Of a stretch of 42,602 bases of DNA, positions 1 through 8,338 are shown in pieces (the first letter of the stretch is position 1; each line of letters opens with the position of its first letter). The notes below the pieces were generated by a model that was not told where the DNA came from, searched no databases, and worked only from the letters and a program-made list of their open reading frames with translations. The DNA is from CAZBSE01 sp964578625. GTDB lineage: Bacteria; Actinomycetota; Humimicrobiia; Humimicrobiales; Humimicrobiaceae. Where the stretch lies: the NCBI GenBank assembly GCA_964578625.1, contig CAZODQ010000018.1, positions 1 through 42,602 on the forward strand, given 5' to 3'. A program made the position numbers and the translations under genes.

Positions 1-2
1 TC

Positions 3-341
3 TCAGACAGGGAAGAGATAAGAAAGTTAAACAAGAAATACAGGAATACAGATAAGGAAACCGATATATTATCGTTTTCATATATTTCAGATAGGGAAAA
101 GACAAGCCTCGGCGTGGGTAATTATACTGTCGGGGAAATAATTATCTGTCCCGAAGTTGCCAGGTCTAACATTCCAGGTGAAGACAAAGACTGGAGCCTG
201 GACCTGGAAATAATGTTTCTTATAATACACGGTATACTGCATGTGTATAATTACGACCATCGGGAAGAGAAAGATAAGATGGATATGGAAAGTATCCAGG
301 ACAGTTTGATGTCTGATGTAAGAAGGACTTTTAATTTATAA
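3..341 (+). CDS. ybeY: Endoribonuclease YbeY, 5' truncated
   Basis: Frame 3 is open from the window edge to the TAA at 339-341, so the N-terminus lies outside. The visible 112 residues hold the family hallmark HGILHVYNYDH, the H-x3-H-x5-H zinc site. Upstream are the conserved DILSFSY-like and GEIIICPE-like strands. YbeY is a single-metal endoribonuclease involved in 16S rRNA 3' end maturation and ribosome quality control in the cytoplasm. An internal ATG at 114 would remove conserved strands and is not the real start. YbeY normally sits just upstream of era, as it does here with three genes between. Confidence 0.93.
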   Translation, partial: SDREEIRKLNKKYRNTDKETDILSFSYISDREKTSLGVGNYTVGEIIICPEVARSNIPGEDKDWSLDLEIMFLIIHGILHVYNYDHREEKDKMDMESIQDSLMSDVRRTFNL

Positions 342-393
342 TTTTTCAGCTGCAGATTAATCAAACCGATACTGAATTATTTTATGTTACGAT

Positions 394-945
394 TTATTCA
401 GAGGTAAAGGATTCTTCAAATTGAGTTTGCCGGTTTTCCATCTCTTCCCAGATATATGCTGGGACCATTTTTCTTAGATAATCAGAAACTTTATCAGTTT
501 TTTTGATATCTTCACTTTTCAGTTCCGTGTTGCCTGGTATCTTATACTCACTATCGTTAGCTGCAATTGTGATAGAGCTGTAACTTCCGCCTTCAGCTAT
601 TTCATCAGTTGTTTCCCATTGATCCCTAAGTAAATTATTTTCCATGATCAATTGGTAAAGGTCGTCCATTTGATTCCGGGTGGCTTCGAAATCTACCTTC
701 CAGATATCTGGTGCAGGAGGCTCTCCATAACCCGGCTGATATTCAAATACTCCTTTAAGATTTGGGCCTACGGTTATTCTGTAATAATAGTAATACTCTG
801 GTGATATTGTACCTGTATCCCAGTATAGTTTAACAGTTAAATCTTCGGCGGGCTCCTGTGTATTGGTGCATCCGGTAATATTCAATATTATGATTGCCAA
901 TAATAATGCAACAGAGAATATGATTTTAGTATTAATAATTTTCAT
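394..945 (-). CDS. Predicted lipoprotein, unknown function
   Basis: 183 aa. The N-terminus is a type II signal peptide: a short basic start (MKIINTK), a hydrophobic core, and the lipobox ITGC with Cys at about residue 26, so it is probably anchored to the outer face of the membrane. The mature part has no domain I recognise. It is mixed alpha/beta-like, rich in Tyr and acidic residues, with an EYYYYYRITVG stretch. It is transcribed against its neighbours and converges on ybeY, so it is a single-gene unit. The start ATG (945) follows a poorly defined ribosome site. Function unknown. Confidence 0.75.
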   Translation of the reverse strand: MKIINTKIIFSVALLLAIIILNITGCTNTQEPAEDLTVKLYWDTGTISPEYYYYYRITVGPNLKGVFEYQPGYGEPPAPDIWKVDFEATRNQMDDLYQLIMENNLLRDQWETTDEIAEGGSYSSITIAANDSEYKIPGNTELKSEDIKKTDKVSDYLRKMVPAYIWEEMENRQTQFEESFTSE

Positions 946-1060
946 AATAATTATCTTAATTATATATTAATACAATATTATAACAATCATTTACAAAAAT
1001 TAAAAATTGCAGTTTAATATAAATATAAAAATATTAAAAACCTTAGTCAGGTACTGACAA

Positions 1061-2131
1061 GTGAAAAATAAAAATATAGTCTATATAATTTTAGCAGCTG
1101 TTCTATTGTTACTTTTATTTCAGTTGACTTCGTGCAGCTTGATCCAAAGAATGACTGGGATCCTGGAAGGATTTGAGTTTGGTAAAACCGGATCTACGGA
1201 AACTATGTCTTCAACTGAAGTTGCTCCTGCCGATGATCTGGATAATACTCTGTCTGATGATCTGGATGAAAGTGAGGATGAAAAAATTGATGATCATTCC
1301 GAGACAGTGGTTGATTCAGAGCCCCTGAATGAGGAATCTTATCCGATCACTCCCGCAGATAAAAAGGGAATGAAAAATAAAGTTGAAACAGAGCATTATA
1401 TATTTTATTTTAATGGTGTAAATGAAGAATTTTTAGGCATTTATATAAAAATAGCTGAAGATGGGAATGAAGGTTTAAGGACGATTTTTGGAAAAGCTCT
1501 GGGTAAAAAAATAGAAATTTTTTTATGCGAAGAACCAGAAGAATTTGAAATAGTATCAGGTGGTATTACTCCTCCTGGTTTTGATGGAAGCGAGCCAATA
1601 GGCCAGGTAATAAGTGGGGCTGTATATATGTATAAGGCAGAAGAATTTAAACCCGGTCCCGGCGATGCAGATAAAATCCTAAGCTATAAAATAGCTCTTC
1701 TCCATGAGATAGGACATGCATATTATTTTACTCTATATCCAAATGCAGCTAAGAAAAATAATTGGCTGGATGAGGCACTGGCAGATAAATCAATAACAGG
1801 CAGCGTTATAGAATCTTACTCGATAAGTAATGATTTTCTAAAAGGGTTTATTGCAAGAGGAGATTTCATACCGCTTTCTGAACTGGAAAGCAAGGGGAAG
1901 CGGACCTTTAAGCAGGGTGAGAATGATATATTCTCAGAATATATATCATTTGTAAATTTTATTTCTTTGCAGTTTGGCTTTGATACTCTTGATCTATTTC
2001 TTGCAGAATATAATGGATCAAATGATCTTTTGACTTCTCTCGAAACTGCCACGAAACTGGATCCTGACTCTTTTGAAGAGCAATGGATGGATGCAATTCA
2101 AAATACCTCTGTACTTAGTGAAAATAACTAA
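1061..2131 (+). CDS. Lipoprotein with peptidase-MA-like (gluzincin) domain
   Basis: 356 aa from a GTG start. Residues 1-25 form a lipoprotein signal ending in LTSC. Residues about 40-95 are a very acidic, low-complexity linker. The catalytic-looking part contains HEIGH at about 215-219 and, some 20 residues on, WLDEALAD with Glu near 238. That is the HExxH plus distal Glu pattern of gluzincin zinc peptidases of the peptidase-MA-like group. An extracellular, membrane-tethered metallopeptidase is the likely role; its substrate is unknown. It is divergent from the lipoprotein at 394-945, so the two may share a control region (946-1060). Confidence 0.72.
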   Translation: MKNKNIVYIILAAVLLLLLFQLTSCSLIQRMTGILEGFEFGKTGSTETMSSTEVAPADDLDNTLSDDLDESEDEKIDDHSETVVDSEPLNEESYPITPADKKGMKNKVETEHYIFYFNGVNEEFLGIYIKIAEDGNEGLRTIFGKALGKKIEIFLCEEPEEFEIVSGGITPPGFDGSEPIGQVISGAVYMYKAEEFKPGPGDADKILSYKIALLHEIGHAYYFTLYPNAAKKNNWLDEALADKSITGSVIESYSISNDFLKGFIARGDFIPLSELESKGKRTFKQGENDIFSEYISFVNFISLQFGFDTLDLFLAEYNGSNDLLTSLETATKLDPDSFEEQWMDAIQNTSVLSENN

Positions 2132-2251
2132 AAATTTCTTTTCTTTCATCCACAGATCATTTCTGAATATAAAGATAGCTATTGACAGATAATGTAAAAT
2201 TGGTAGTAGATATACCTTTTTTGTTTGAATTTTTAAGTATTAGTTTCTAGT

Positions 2252-2719
2252 ATGAATAATATACTTATACGAGAGATAAACGAATTTGACTGGAAATTAG
2301 TAAGCAGGATTGAAAAATTAGAAAAGAGAAGTCTGGGAAGCAAAGCTTCAATAAACCGATGGGTGATACCTGTAATAATAAGGTACGGAAAATTCATTGT
2401 AGCCCAGAAAGGAAAAAATTACTCCGGTATCATTGGAGTTTGTGAACTCATAAGAGACTGGGAGCATAAGGATAAAATTTTCCTTTTTGCTTTTTATGTC
2501 GACAGGGATTACAGAAAGAAAGGAGTCGGCCGTAAGCTTCTGAGTAAAGCGGTTGATATTTTGAAAGGTGAAAATTTTAAGGAGATAGAGCTTACAGTTG
2601 ATCCCGATAATGAAAGTGCTGTCAGTCTTTATAAAAAATTTGGTTTTAAGCGGATCGCTTTAAGAGAAAATGAATACGGCAGGGGAGTAAACCGGGATTT
2701 GATGAGACTGAAGTTATGA
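2252..2719 (+). CDS. GNAT-family N-acetyltransferase (RimI-like)
   Basis: 155 aa. The acetyl-CoA-binding motif A is clear (YVDRDYRKKGVGRKLL, the R/Q-x-x-G-x-G/A loop, about residues 85-100). It is followed by the motif B region with LTVDPDNESAVSLYKKFGF, typical of RimI-type protein or small-molecule acetyltransferases. Its TGA stop overlaps the era start as ATGA, so the two are probably translationally coupled. The substrate cannot be inferred. Confidence 0.85.
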   Translation: MNNILIREINEFDWKLVSRIEKLEKRSLGSKASINRWVIPVIIRYGKFIVAQKGKNYSGIIGVCELIRDWEHKDKIFLFAFYVDRDYRKKGVGRKLLSKAVDILKGENFKEIELTVDPDNESAVSLYKKFGFKRIALRENEYGRGVNRDLMRLKL

Positions 2720-3624
2720 TTCAAAAAAAAGGTTTTAAATCAGGTTTTGTCGGTCTGATCGGAAGGACAAATGTAGGAAAATCTACACTGATAAATAAAG
2801 CAATGGATAAAAAAGTAGTTATCACCTCAGATAAAGCCCAGACTACAAGGAGCAGGATAAACTGTGTCCTAAATGCCAGAAACTACCAGATAATTTTTAT
2901 TGACTGTCCGGGATTTTTCAAACCCAGAAATCTGCTAGGAGAGAAATTAAACAGTATAGTTTTAAGTGTTATTACCGATTCCGATGTGATTGCAGTGATG
3001 GTAGATGCGGCAGGGGGAATAGGAGCTGGAGATTTTTATATCTTAGACCATATAAAAAATAGACCCCAGCCCAAGTTACTGCTGGTAAATAAAATAGATC
3101 TTATTTCAAAACAAAAAATAAAAAAAGAAAAAGAGAAGCTTGGCTGTTATGATTTTTTCGACTGTATATGTGAAATTTCTGCAAAGACAGGCCAGAACGT
3201 TGATAAATTTCTAAAAATACTTACAGGGATTCTTCCGGAGGGACCTAAATATTACGACAAGGATACAATTACCGATCAACCGGTAGAGGAAATGATTTCT
3301 GAAGTTGTGAGGGAGAAGTTATACAGGAATCTATATAATGAACTTCCCCACAGTATAAATGTCCGGGTAGAAAAATTCTATGAATCCACTACTGGTGACG
3401 GAAAAAAACTGATTAATATCAGATGCTGTATTTATACTGAAAGAGCATCACAGAAAGCAATAATAATAGGCAAGTCGGGCGGTATGCTGAAGAAAGCAGG
3501 AAAGCAGTCCAGACTGGAGCTTGAAAATATATTTGGCTGCAAGGTCTTTTTAGAATTATGGGTGAAGGTTGAAAAAAACTGGACCAAGAAAAAACTGCTG
3601 CTGGATAGATTTGGTTATATGTAA
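2716..3624 (+). CDS. era: GTPase Era
   Basis: 302 aa, the usual length. G1 is GRTNVGKST (about 16-24), G3 is DCPG where Era normally has DTPG, G4 is NKID and G5 SAK. The C-terminal KH domain carries IIGKSGGMLKKAGKQSR and the typical FLELWVKVEKNW ending. Era binds the 3' end of 16S rRNA and acts in 30S assembly, in the same process as YbeY at the start of the window. Start ATG 2716 overlaps the preceding acetyltransferase stop. The Thr-to-Cys change in G3 keeps the D-x-x-G core. Confidence 0.97.
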   Translation: MIQKKGFKSGFVGLIGRTNVGKSTLINKAMDKKVVITSDKAQTTRSRINCVLNARNYQIIFIDCPGFFKPRNLLGEKLNSIVLSVITDSDVIAVMVDAAGGIGAGDFYILDHIKNRPQPKLLLVNKIDLISKQKIKKEKEKLGCYDFFDCICEISAKTGQNVDKFLKILTGILPEGPKYYDKDTITDQPVEEMISEVVREKLYRNLYNELPHSINVRVEKFYESTTGDGKKLINIRCCIYTERASQKAIIIGKSGGMLKKAGKQSRLELENIFGCKVFLELWVKVEKNWTKKKLLLDRFGYM

Positions 3625-3659
3625 GGAAAATTATTATTTTATTTATAAATTAAGGTAGG

Positions 3660-4370
3660 GTGATAAAAACGTTAACTAAAGAACAATTGGCCAAGACAAT
3701 AGACCAGACATTACTTAATCCCGTTGCGACTTCAAAGGACATAGAACAGCTGTGTATCAACGCCAAAAAAAATCATTTTGCGGCGGTTTGTATCAATCCT
3801 ACTTTTATAGAGCAGGCAAAGAAAATCTTATTTGATACCGATGTAAAGGTCTGTTCTGTTGTAGGTTATCCGCTGGGGGCAAATACTACAGAGACAAAAG
3901 TCTTTGAGGCAAGGGATAATGTAAAAAAAGGTGCGGATGAGCTTGATATGGTAATAAATCTGGGAGCTATAAAAAGCGGCAACTATGATTTTATTGAAAG
4001 AGAGATAAAAATAATTGTAAATGTGATAAGACGTGAACAGATAGCCGAATATAACAGGCATATTAATATCAAGGTCATAATAGAGACCGCAATTTTAACA
4101 AGAGATGAGATCAAAAGAGTATGTTCCATTATAGAGAGGTCAGGTGCAGATTTTGTAAAAACATCTACCGGATTTGGGGTAAAAGGTGTGGAACTTGACG
4201 ATATCAGGCTTATAAGAGAAGTCGTTACCAGAAATATAGGAGTAAAGGCATCGGGCGGAATAAGGACATTCAGTGATGCCCAGGCACTCATAGATGCCGG
4301 AGCAACAAGGCTGGGGACCAGTAGTGGAATAAATATAATTAAAGAGTACAGCGCTATTTTTGATAAATAA
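3660..4370 (+). CDS. deoC: Deoxyribose-phosphate aldolase
   Basis: 236 aa from GTG 3660 after an AAGGTAGGG ribosome site. Class I aldolase of the DeoC family that splits 2-deoxyribose 5-phosphate into glyceraldehyde 3-phosphate and acetaldehyde. Visible active-site elements are the DELDMVIN strand, the Schiff-base lysine in FVKTSTGF (about residue 161) and the second lysine in VKASGGIRT (about 196). It lies 36 bp after era and 2 bp before recO, so it sits in the era-recO transcription unit where a cdd/deo-type gene is common in Firmicutes-like genomes. Confidence 0.95.
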   Translation: MIKTLTKEQLAKTIDQTLLNPVATSKDIEQLCINAKKNHFAAVCINPTFIEQAKKILFDTDVKVCSVVGYPLGANTTETKVFEARDNVKKGADELDMVINLGAIKSGNYDFIEREIKIIVNVIRREQIAEYNRHINIKVIIETAILTRDEIKRVCSIIERSGADFVKTSTGFGVKGVELDDIRLIREVVTRNIGVKASGGIRTFSDAQALIDAGATRLGTSSGINIIKEYSAIFDK

Positions 4371-4372
4371 AA

Positions 4373-5155
4373 ATGCCATATTATAAGGCCAAGGCTATTA
4401 TATTAAAATCATATAAACTTGGGGAGTCGGACAAGATCGTCAAAATGTACTCTCATGACGGAGATGTAATAAGTGCGGTAGCAAAAGGAGCAAGGAAGAT
4501 ACGCAGCAAATTCGGGGGAAGGCTTGAACTTTTTAATCTTGTGGACATGGAGCTTTCCAGAGGGAGAAATCTGGATGTTATAAATCAGGTAGAAATAATA
4601 AAAAGCTTTAAAAACATTGCTCTGGATTTTTACAAGTTTGTCTTCTGCGAGATAATCAGCAAAATAATTTTAAGAACGCAGGCTTCCGGCGGAGATTCGT
4701 CCCCACTTCTTTTTAAATTGATTTATGTCTGTTTTAATGAGATTGACAGTATGGATTCTGAGGACGTTGTATCGCTCAAAAAAACTATGTGTTTTTTTGG
4801 GATTAAATTCCTAAAAGTCACAGGTTACATACCTCTGCTTAAAAATTGCAGCAGATGTAATCAAAATTTAGGTGATTTATATTCTTTTAGTAAACATAAA
4901 ATTTACTTTTCGGTCAAAGACGGAGGAGTTCTCTGTAGGAAATGTGCAGGTTTTACCGGAAATAAAGAAGTACTAAGTGCATCGGACTACAGGTTTTTAT
5001 ATGATCTTTTTAATCTAAAGATTGAGGACTTCAGGGATATTGAAGTGAATCCCAACACACTTAAAAAAATGTACAGGCTGATAGAAAATTATATAGTCTA
5101 TCACACGGAATGCAATGTGGACAGTTTCAAATATTTCAAGAAAATAGGGCTTTAG
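4373..5155 (+). CDS. recO: DNA repair protein RecO
   Basis: 260 aa. N-terminal OB fold (YKAKAIILKSYKLGESDKIV), then a helical domain and a zinc finger with two Cys pairs (CSRC at about 160 and CRKC at about 195). RecO loads RecA on SSB-coated DNA with RecR in recombinational repair. Start ATG 4373 comes two bases after the deoC stop, implying translational coupling. Position after era and before glyQ is conserved in Firmicutes-like genomes. Confidence 0.95.
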   Translation: MPYYKAKAIILKSYKLGESDKIVKMYSHDGDVISAVAKGARKIRSKFGGRLELFNLVDMELSRGRNLDVINQVEIIKSFKNIALDFYKFVFCEIISKIILRTQASGGDSSPLLFKLIYVCFNEIDSMDSEDVVSLKKTMCFFGIKFLKVTGYIPLLKNCSRCNQNLGDLYSFSKHKIYFSVKDGGVLCRKCAGFTGNKEVLSASDYRFLYDLFNLKIEDFRDIEVNPNTLKKMYRLIENYIVYHTECNVDSFKYFKKIGL

Positions 5156-5216
5156 CGTTCTTACTGCTGCCCGATATAATTGACTATTAAAATTAATATT
5201 ATTAAAATAAGAAACT

Positions 5217-6089
5217 ATGAATTTTCAGGACATCATTTTTAATCTGCAGAGATACTGGGCTGATAAAGGCTGTATCATAAAGCAGCCGATGGACCTGGAA
5301 AAGGGGGCGGGAACATTCAATCCTGATACTTTTCTGCGATGTTTAGGCCCTGAACCATGGAATGTTGCGTATGTCGAACCCAGCAGAAGGCCCACTGATG
5401 GTAGATATGGTGAAAATCCTTTTAGAACCCAGTTCTATTATCAGTTTCAGGTACTGCTGAAGCCATCCCCGGATAATGTGATAGACATTTATCTTGGTTC
5501 TCTTAAGAGTCTGGGTATTGATTTAAAATTACATGATATAAGATTTGTAGAAGATGATTGGCAGTCTCCGACTATAGGCGCCGCCGGACTGGGCTGGGAA
5601 GTGTGGGCTGATGGAATGGAGGTAACCCAGTTTACGTATTTCCAGCAGATGGGAGGCTTTACGCTCAAGCCTGTTTCAGCAGAAATAACTTACGGTCTTG
5701 AACGTATTGCTATGTACCTGCAGGATAAAGATAGTTTCTGGGACCTGAACTGGTCCAGTGGTATTACTTACGGGGATATTCATCTTGAGTCGGAGAAGCA
5801 ATGGTCGGTCTATAATTTTGAAGTAGCGACTGTGGATATGCTTGTGGATCTGTTTAAAAAATATGAAGAAGAATTTAAAAAAGTTATAAGCAGAGGGCTT
5901 ATTTTTGTAGGATGCGAATATGTTCTTAAATGCTCACATGTTTTTAATCTCCTTGATGCAAGAGAAGCAATAAGTGTGGCGGAGAGGACTTCATATATTG
6001 CAAAAGTAAGGAATCTTGCTAAAGTCTTATGCTCTGCTTATCTTAGGCAGAGAGAAGAGCTGGGGTATCCTCTTTTAAAAAAGAAATAG
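5217..6089 (+). CDS. glyQ: Glycyl-tRNA synthetase alpha subunit
   Basis: 290 aa, standard length for the alpha subunit of the heterotetrameric (alpha2beta2) enzyme. The N-terminus (FQDIIFNLQRYWADKGC) and the segments VAYVEPSRRPTDGRYGENP and EVTQFTYFQQMGG are family hallmarks forming the class II catalytic core that activates glycine. The gene follows recO by 61 bp and precedes glyS by 9 bp, so both subunits are made from one message. Confidence 0.98.
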   Translation: MNFQDIIFNLQRYWADKGCIIKQPMDLEKGAGTFNPDTFLRCLGPEPWNVAYVEPSRRPTDGRYGENPFRTQFYYQFQVLLKPSPDNVIDIYLGSLKSLGIDLKLHDIRFVEDDWQSPTIGAAGLGWEVWADGMEVTQFTYFQQMGGFTLKPVSAEITYGLERIAMYLQDKDSFWDLNWSSGITYGDIHLESEKQWSVYNFEVATVDMLVDLFKKYEEEFKKVISRGLIFVGCEYVLKCSHVFNLLDAREAISVAERTSYIAKVRNLAKVLCSAYLRQREELGYPLLKKK

Positions 6090-6098
6090 TAGGAAGAT

Positions 6099-8225
6099 AT
6101 GAAAAAAAAGTTAATCTTTGAAATCGGAACCGAAGAGCTGCCTTCTTCGTGTATTGATGAAGGAGTAAGAGAGCTTGAAAAGATTCTTGGAAATAAACTG
6201 ACTGAAAACAGGCTGGAATTTTCGGGCATCAAGACTTACAGCTCGCCAAGAAGGCTGGTTGCTATAGTAGATGGATTGGGTGATATACAGAAATCCGAGG
6301 AAAAAACAGTTACCGGCCCTCTCGTAAAAATCGCATTCGATGGAAGCGGTAATCCCACCAGGTCTGCAGAGGGTTTTGCAAAGAGCCTTAGTCTTAAGGT
6401 TTCCGAACTTGAGGAAATCAAAGTCGAGGGTAGGGGTATATATTTAGGGAAGAGGATTGTAGAGCGGGGTAAAAAGACAGTGGATATCCTGCCTGAAATA
6501 CTAAAGGGCATAATATCTGCCATAACCTTCAGAAAACAGATGACATGGGCGGACTATGATATTAAGTTTGCCCGGCCTATCAGATGGATACTGGCGTTAT
6601 ACGGCGAAAGGGTAATAAAATTCAGCCTTGCTAATTTAAATTCTTCAAATATTACATTCGGACACCGGACCATAAGTCCCGGTCCGATTACTATAAAGGA
6701 TGCCGGTAGCTATTTTAATCTACTTGAATGTAAGGGAATGGTAATAGCAGATGCAGAGAAAAGAAAAAAATTGATATTGGACCAGATCGGAAGACTTGAA
6801 GAAAAAGTATGGAAGGGTAAGTACAAGGTAGTCTTAAACGAGGAATTGATCGATGATGTTGTAAATCTGGTTGAGATACCAAATGTTATTGCCGCCAGCT
6901 TTCCCGAAGAATTTCTCTATATTCCAAAGGAGCTGTTGATAGAGGCAATACAGTATCACCAGAGATATTTTGCCGTTCTTGACAGCTCTGGCAATGTCAG
7001 CACTAAATTTATTGTTGTACAGAATGGAGTAAAGGATAACGGCGGTGTAAGGAAAGGTAATGAAAGGGTGCTTAAGGCCAGATTGAGTGATGCTGTATTC
7101 TTCTATGAGGAGGATAAGAAACACGATTTCGATTACTGGATGAATAAGTTAAAGGGTGTTATCTTCTTTTCAGATCTCGGCAGTATATATGATAAAGCTG
7201 TAAGGTTAAAAAAGGTAAGCACATATATTGCCGGACTGCTGGGTGATTCTAAAACAGACATTAAAGAAGATATCTCCGGCTATCTGGTCAAGGCAAGCAT
7301 GCTCTGCAAATGTGATCTTGTCACTAATATGGTTGTAGAATTTCCCGCGCTTCAGGGAGTAGTAGGCAAGGAATATGCAAAAGAGAAGGGTGAGAGCAGT
7401 GAAGTTTCAGATGCGGTCTTTGAGCATTATCTGCCCAGGTTTGCCGGCGATGACCTGCCAAAGACAGATACAGGAGCTGTCCTTTCGATTGCTGATAAGA
7501 TAGATACAATAACAGGAATGTTTATAGCGGGTAGGGTACCATCCGGTTCCGAAGATCCTTTTGCCTTAAGGAGAAAAGCTTCCGGTATTGTACTTTCCGC
7601 ACTTAAGAAAAAATATGATTTTGAACTTACCGGTATAGTAAAATACAATCTGGATTTGTATACTAAGTCTTTTGGATCAAAGAATATAGATAATCTTAAA
7701 GTAACCTCAGATGTAGAAGACTTCATTATTACCAGATACCGCTTTCTGCTGGAGAAAGAAGGAAAGAGAATGGATATTTTAGAATCGATTTTAGGCTCGG
7801 GATGTTCTTCTATCGTAGATATTGATTTAAGGTACAGAGCAGCCGAGAAATTTATAGCAGGTAGTGATATAAAGAGACTGGCATTTCCAATGATCAGGTG
7901 TAAGAATATAATAGATAATAAAAAAATTGGCAAAGTGGATACCAGCTTGTTTAAAGAAGAATATGAAAAAAAGTTATTTTCACACACCGGCAGGTACGAA
8001 ATAAGTATCAAAGAGCTGATATCCAAAAAGGACTACAAGTCAGTTCTTGCCGAACTGGCGGAATTCGGAAAGACTGTAGACTTATTTTTTGATAATGTCC
8101 TGGTTATGGATGAAGACAGTAAATTAAGAGCTAACAGGATTAATTTGGTCAGGAAAGTAGTTGATCTCTATCTTTTATTTGCAGACTTTTCAAAACTGGT
8201 TATAGAGGGTAATAACAGGGTTTAG
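6099..8225 (+). CDS. glyS: Glycyl-tRNA synthetase beta subunit
   Basis: 708 aa, full length. Starts with KLIFEIGTEELPSS, the beta-subunit signature. It continues through the tRNA-binding and HD-like domains (YLPRFAGDDLPKTDTGAVLSIADKID, DPFALRRKASGIV) to a C-terminal DALR-type anticodon-binding helical domain. The beta subunit recognises tRNA-Gly for the catalytic alpha subunit encoded 9 bp upstream. Start ATG 6099 follows an AGGAAGA ribosome site. Confidence 0.98.
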   Translation: MKKKLIFEIGTEELPSSCIDEGVRELEKILGNKLTENRLEFSGIKTYSSPRRLVAIVDGLGDIQKSEEKTVTGPLVKIAFDGSGNPTRSAEGFAKSLSLKVSELEEIKVEGRGIYLGKRIVERGKKTVDILPEILKGIISAITFRKQMTWADYDIKFARPIRWILALYGERVIKFSLANLNSSNITFGHRTISPGPITIKDAGSYFNLLECKGMVIADAEKRKKLILDQIGRLEEKVWKGKYKVVLNEELIDDVVNLVEIPNVIAASFPEEFLYIPKELLIEAIQYHQRYFAVLDSSGNVSTKFIVVQNGVKDNGGVRKGNERVLKARLSDAVFFYEEDKKHDFDYWMNKLKGVIFFSDLGSIYDKAVRLKKVSTYIAGLLGDSKTDIKEDISGYLVKASMLCKCDLVTNMVVEFPALQGVVGKEYAKEKGESSEVSDAVFEHYLPRFAGDDLPKTDTGAVLSIADKIDTITGMFIAGRVPSGSEDPFALRRKASGIVLSALKKKYDFELTGIVKYNLDLYTKSFGSKNIDNLKVTSDVEDFIITRYRFLLEKEGKRMDILESILGSGCSSIVDIDLRYRAAEKFIAGSDIKRLAFPMIRCKNIIDNKKIGKVDTSLFKEEYEKKLFSHTGRYEISIKELISKKDYKSVLAELAEFGKTVDLFFDNVLVMDEDSKLRANRINLVRKVVDLYLLFADFSKLVIEGNNRV

Positions 8226-8338
8226 GGATTTTTTTAGTGAGTTTTACCCTTAATTTTTTTTAATTTTTCTGGTATCATATATCGGTTTGTTTTTATAAAT
8301 TATAGTTAGGTCATTAATTTATTTTCTGAAAGGGATTG

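Noticed and set aside
6834..8026. Long minus-strand ORFs inside glyS (such as 7427-8026)
   Set aside because: They are antisense to a conserved full-length gene and show no family features.
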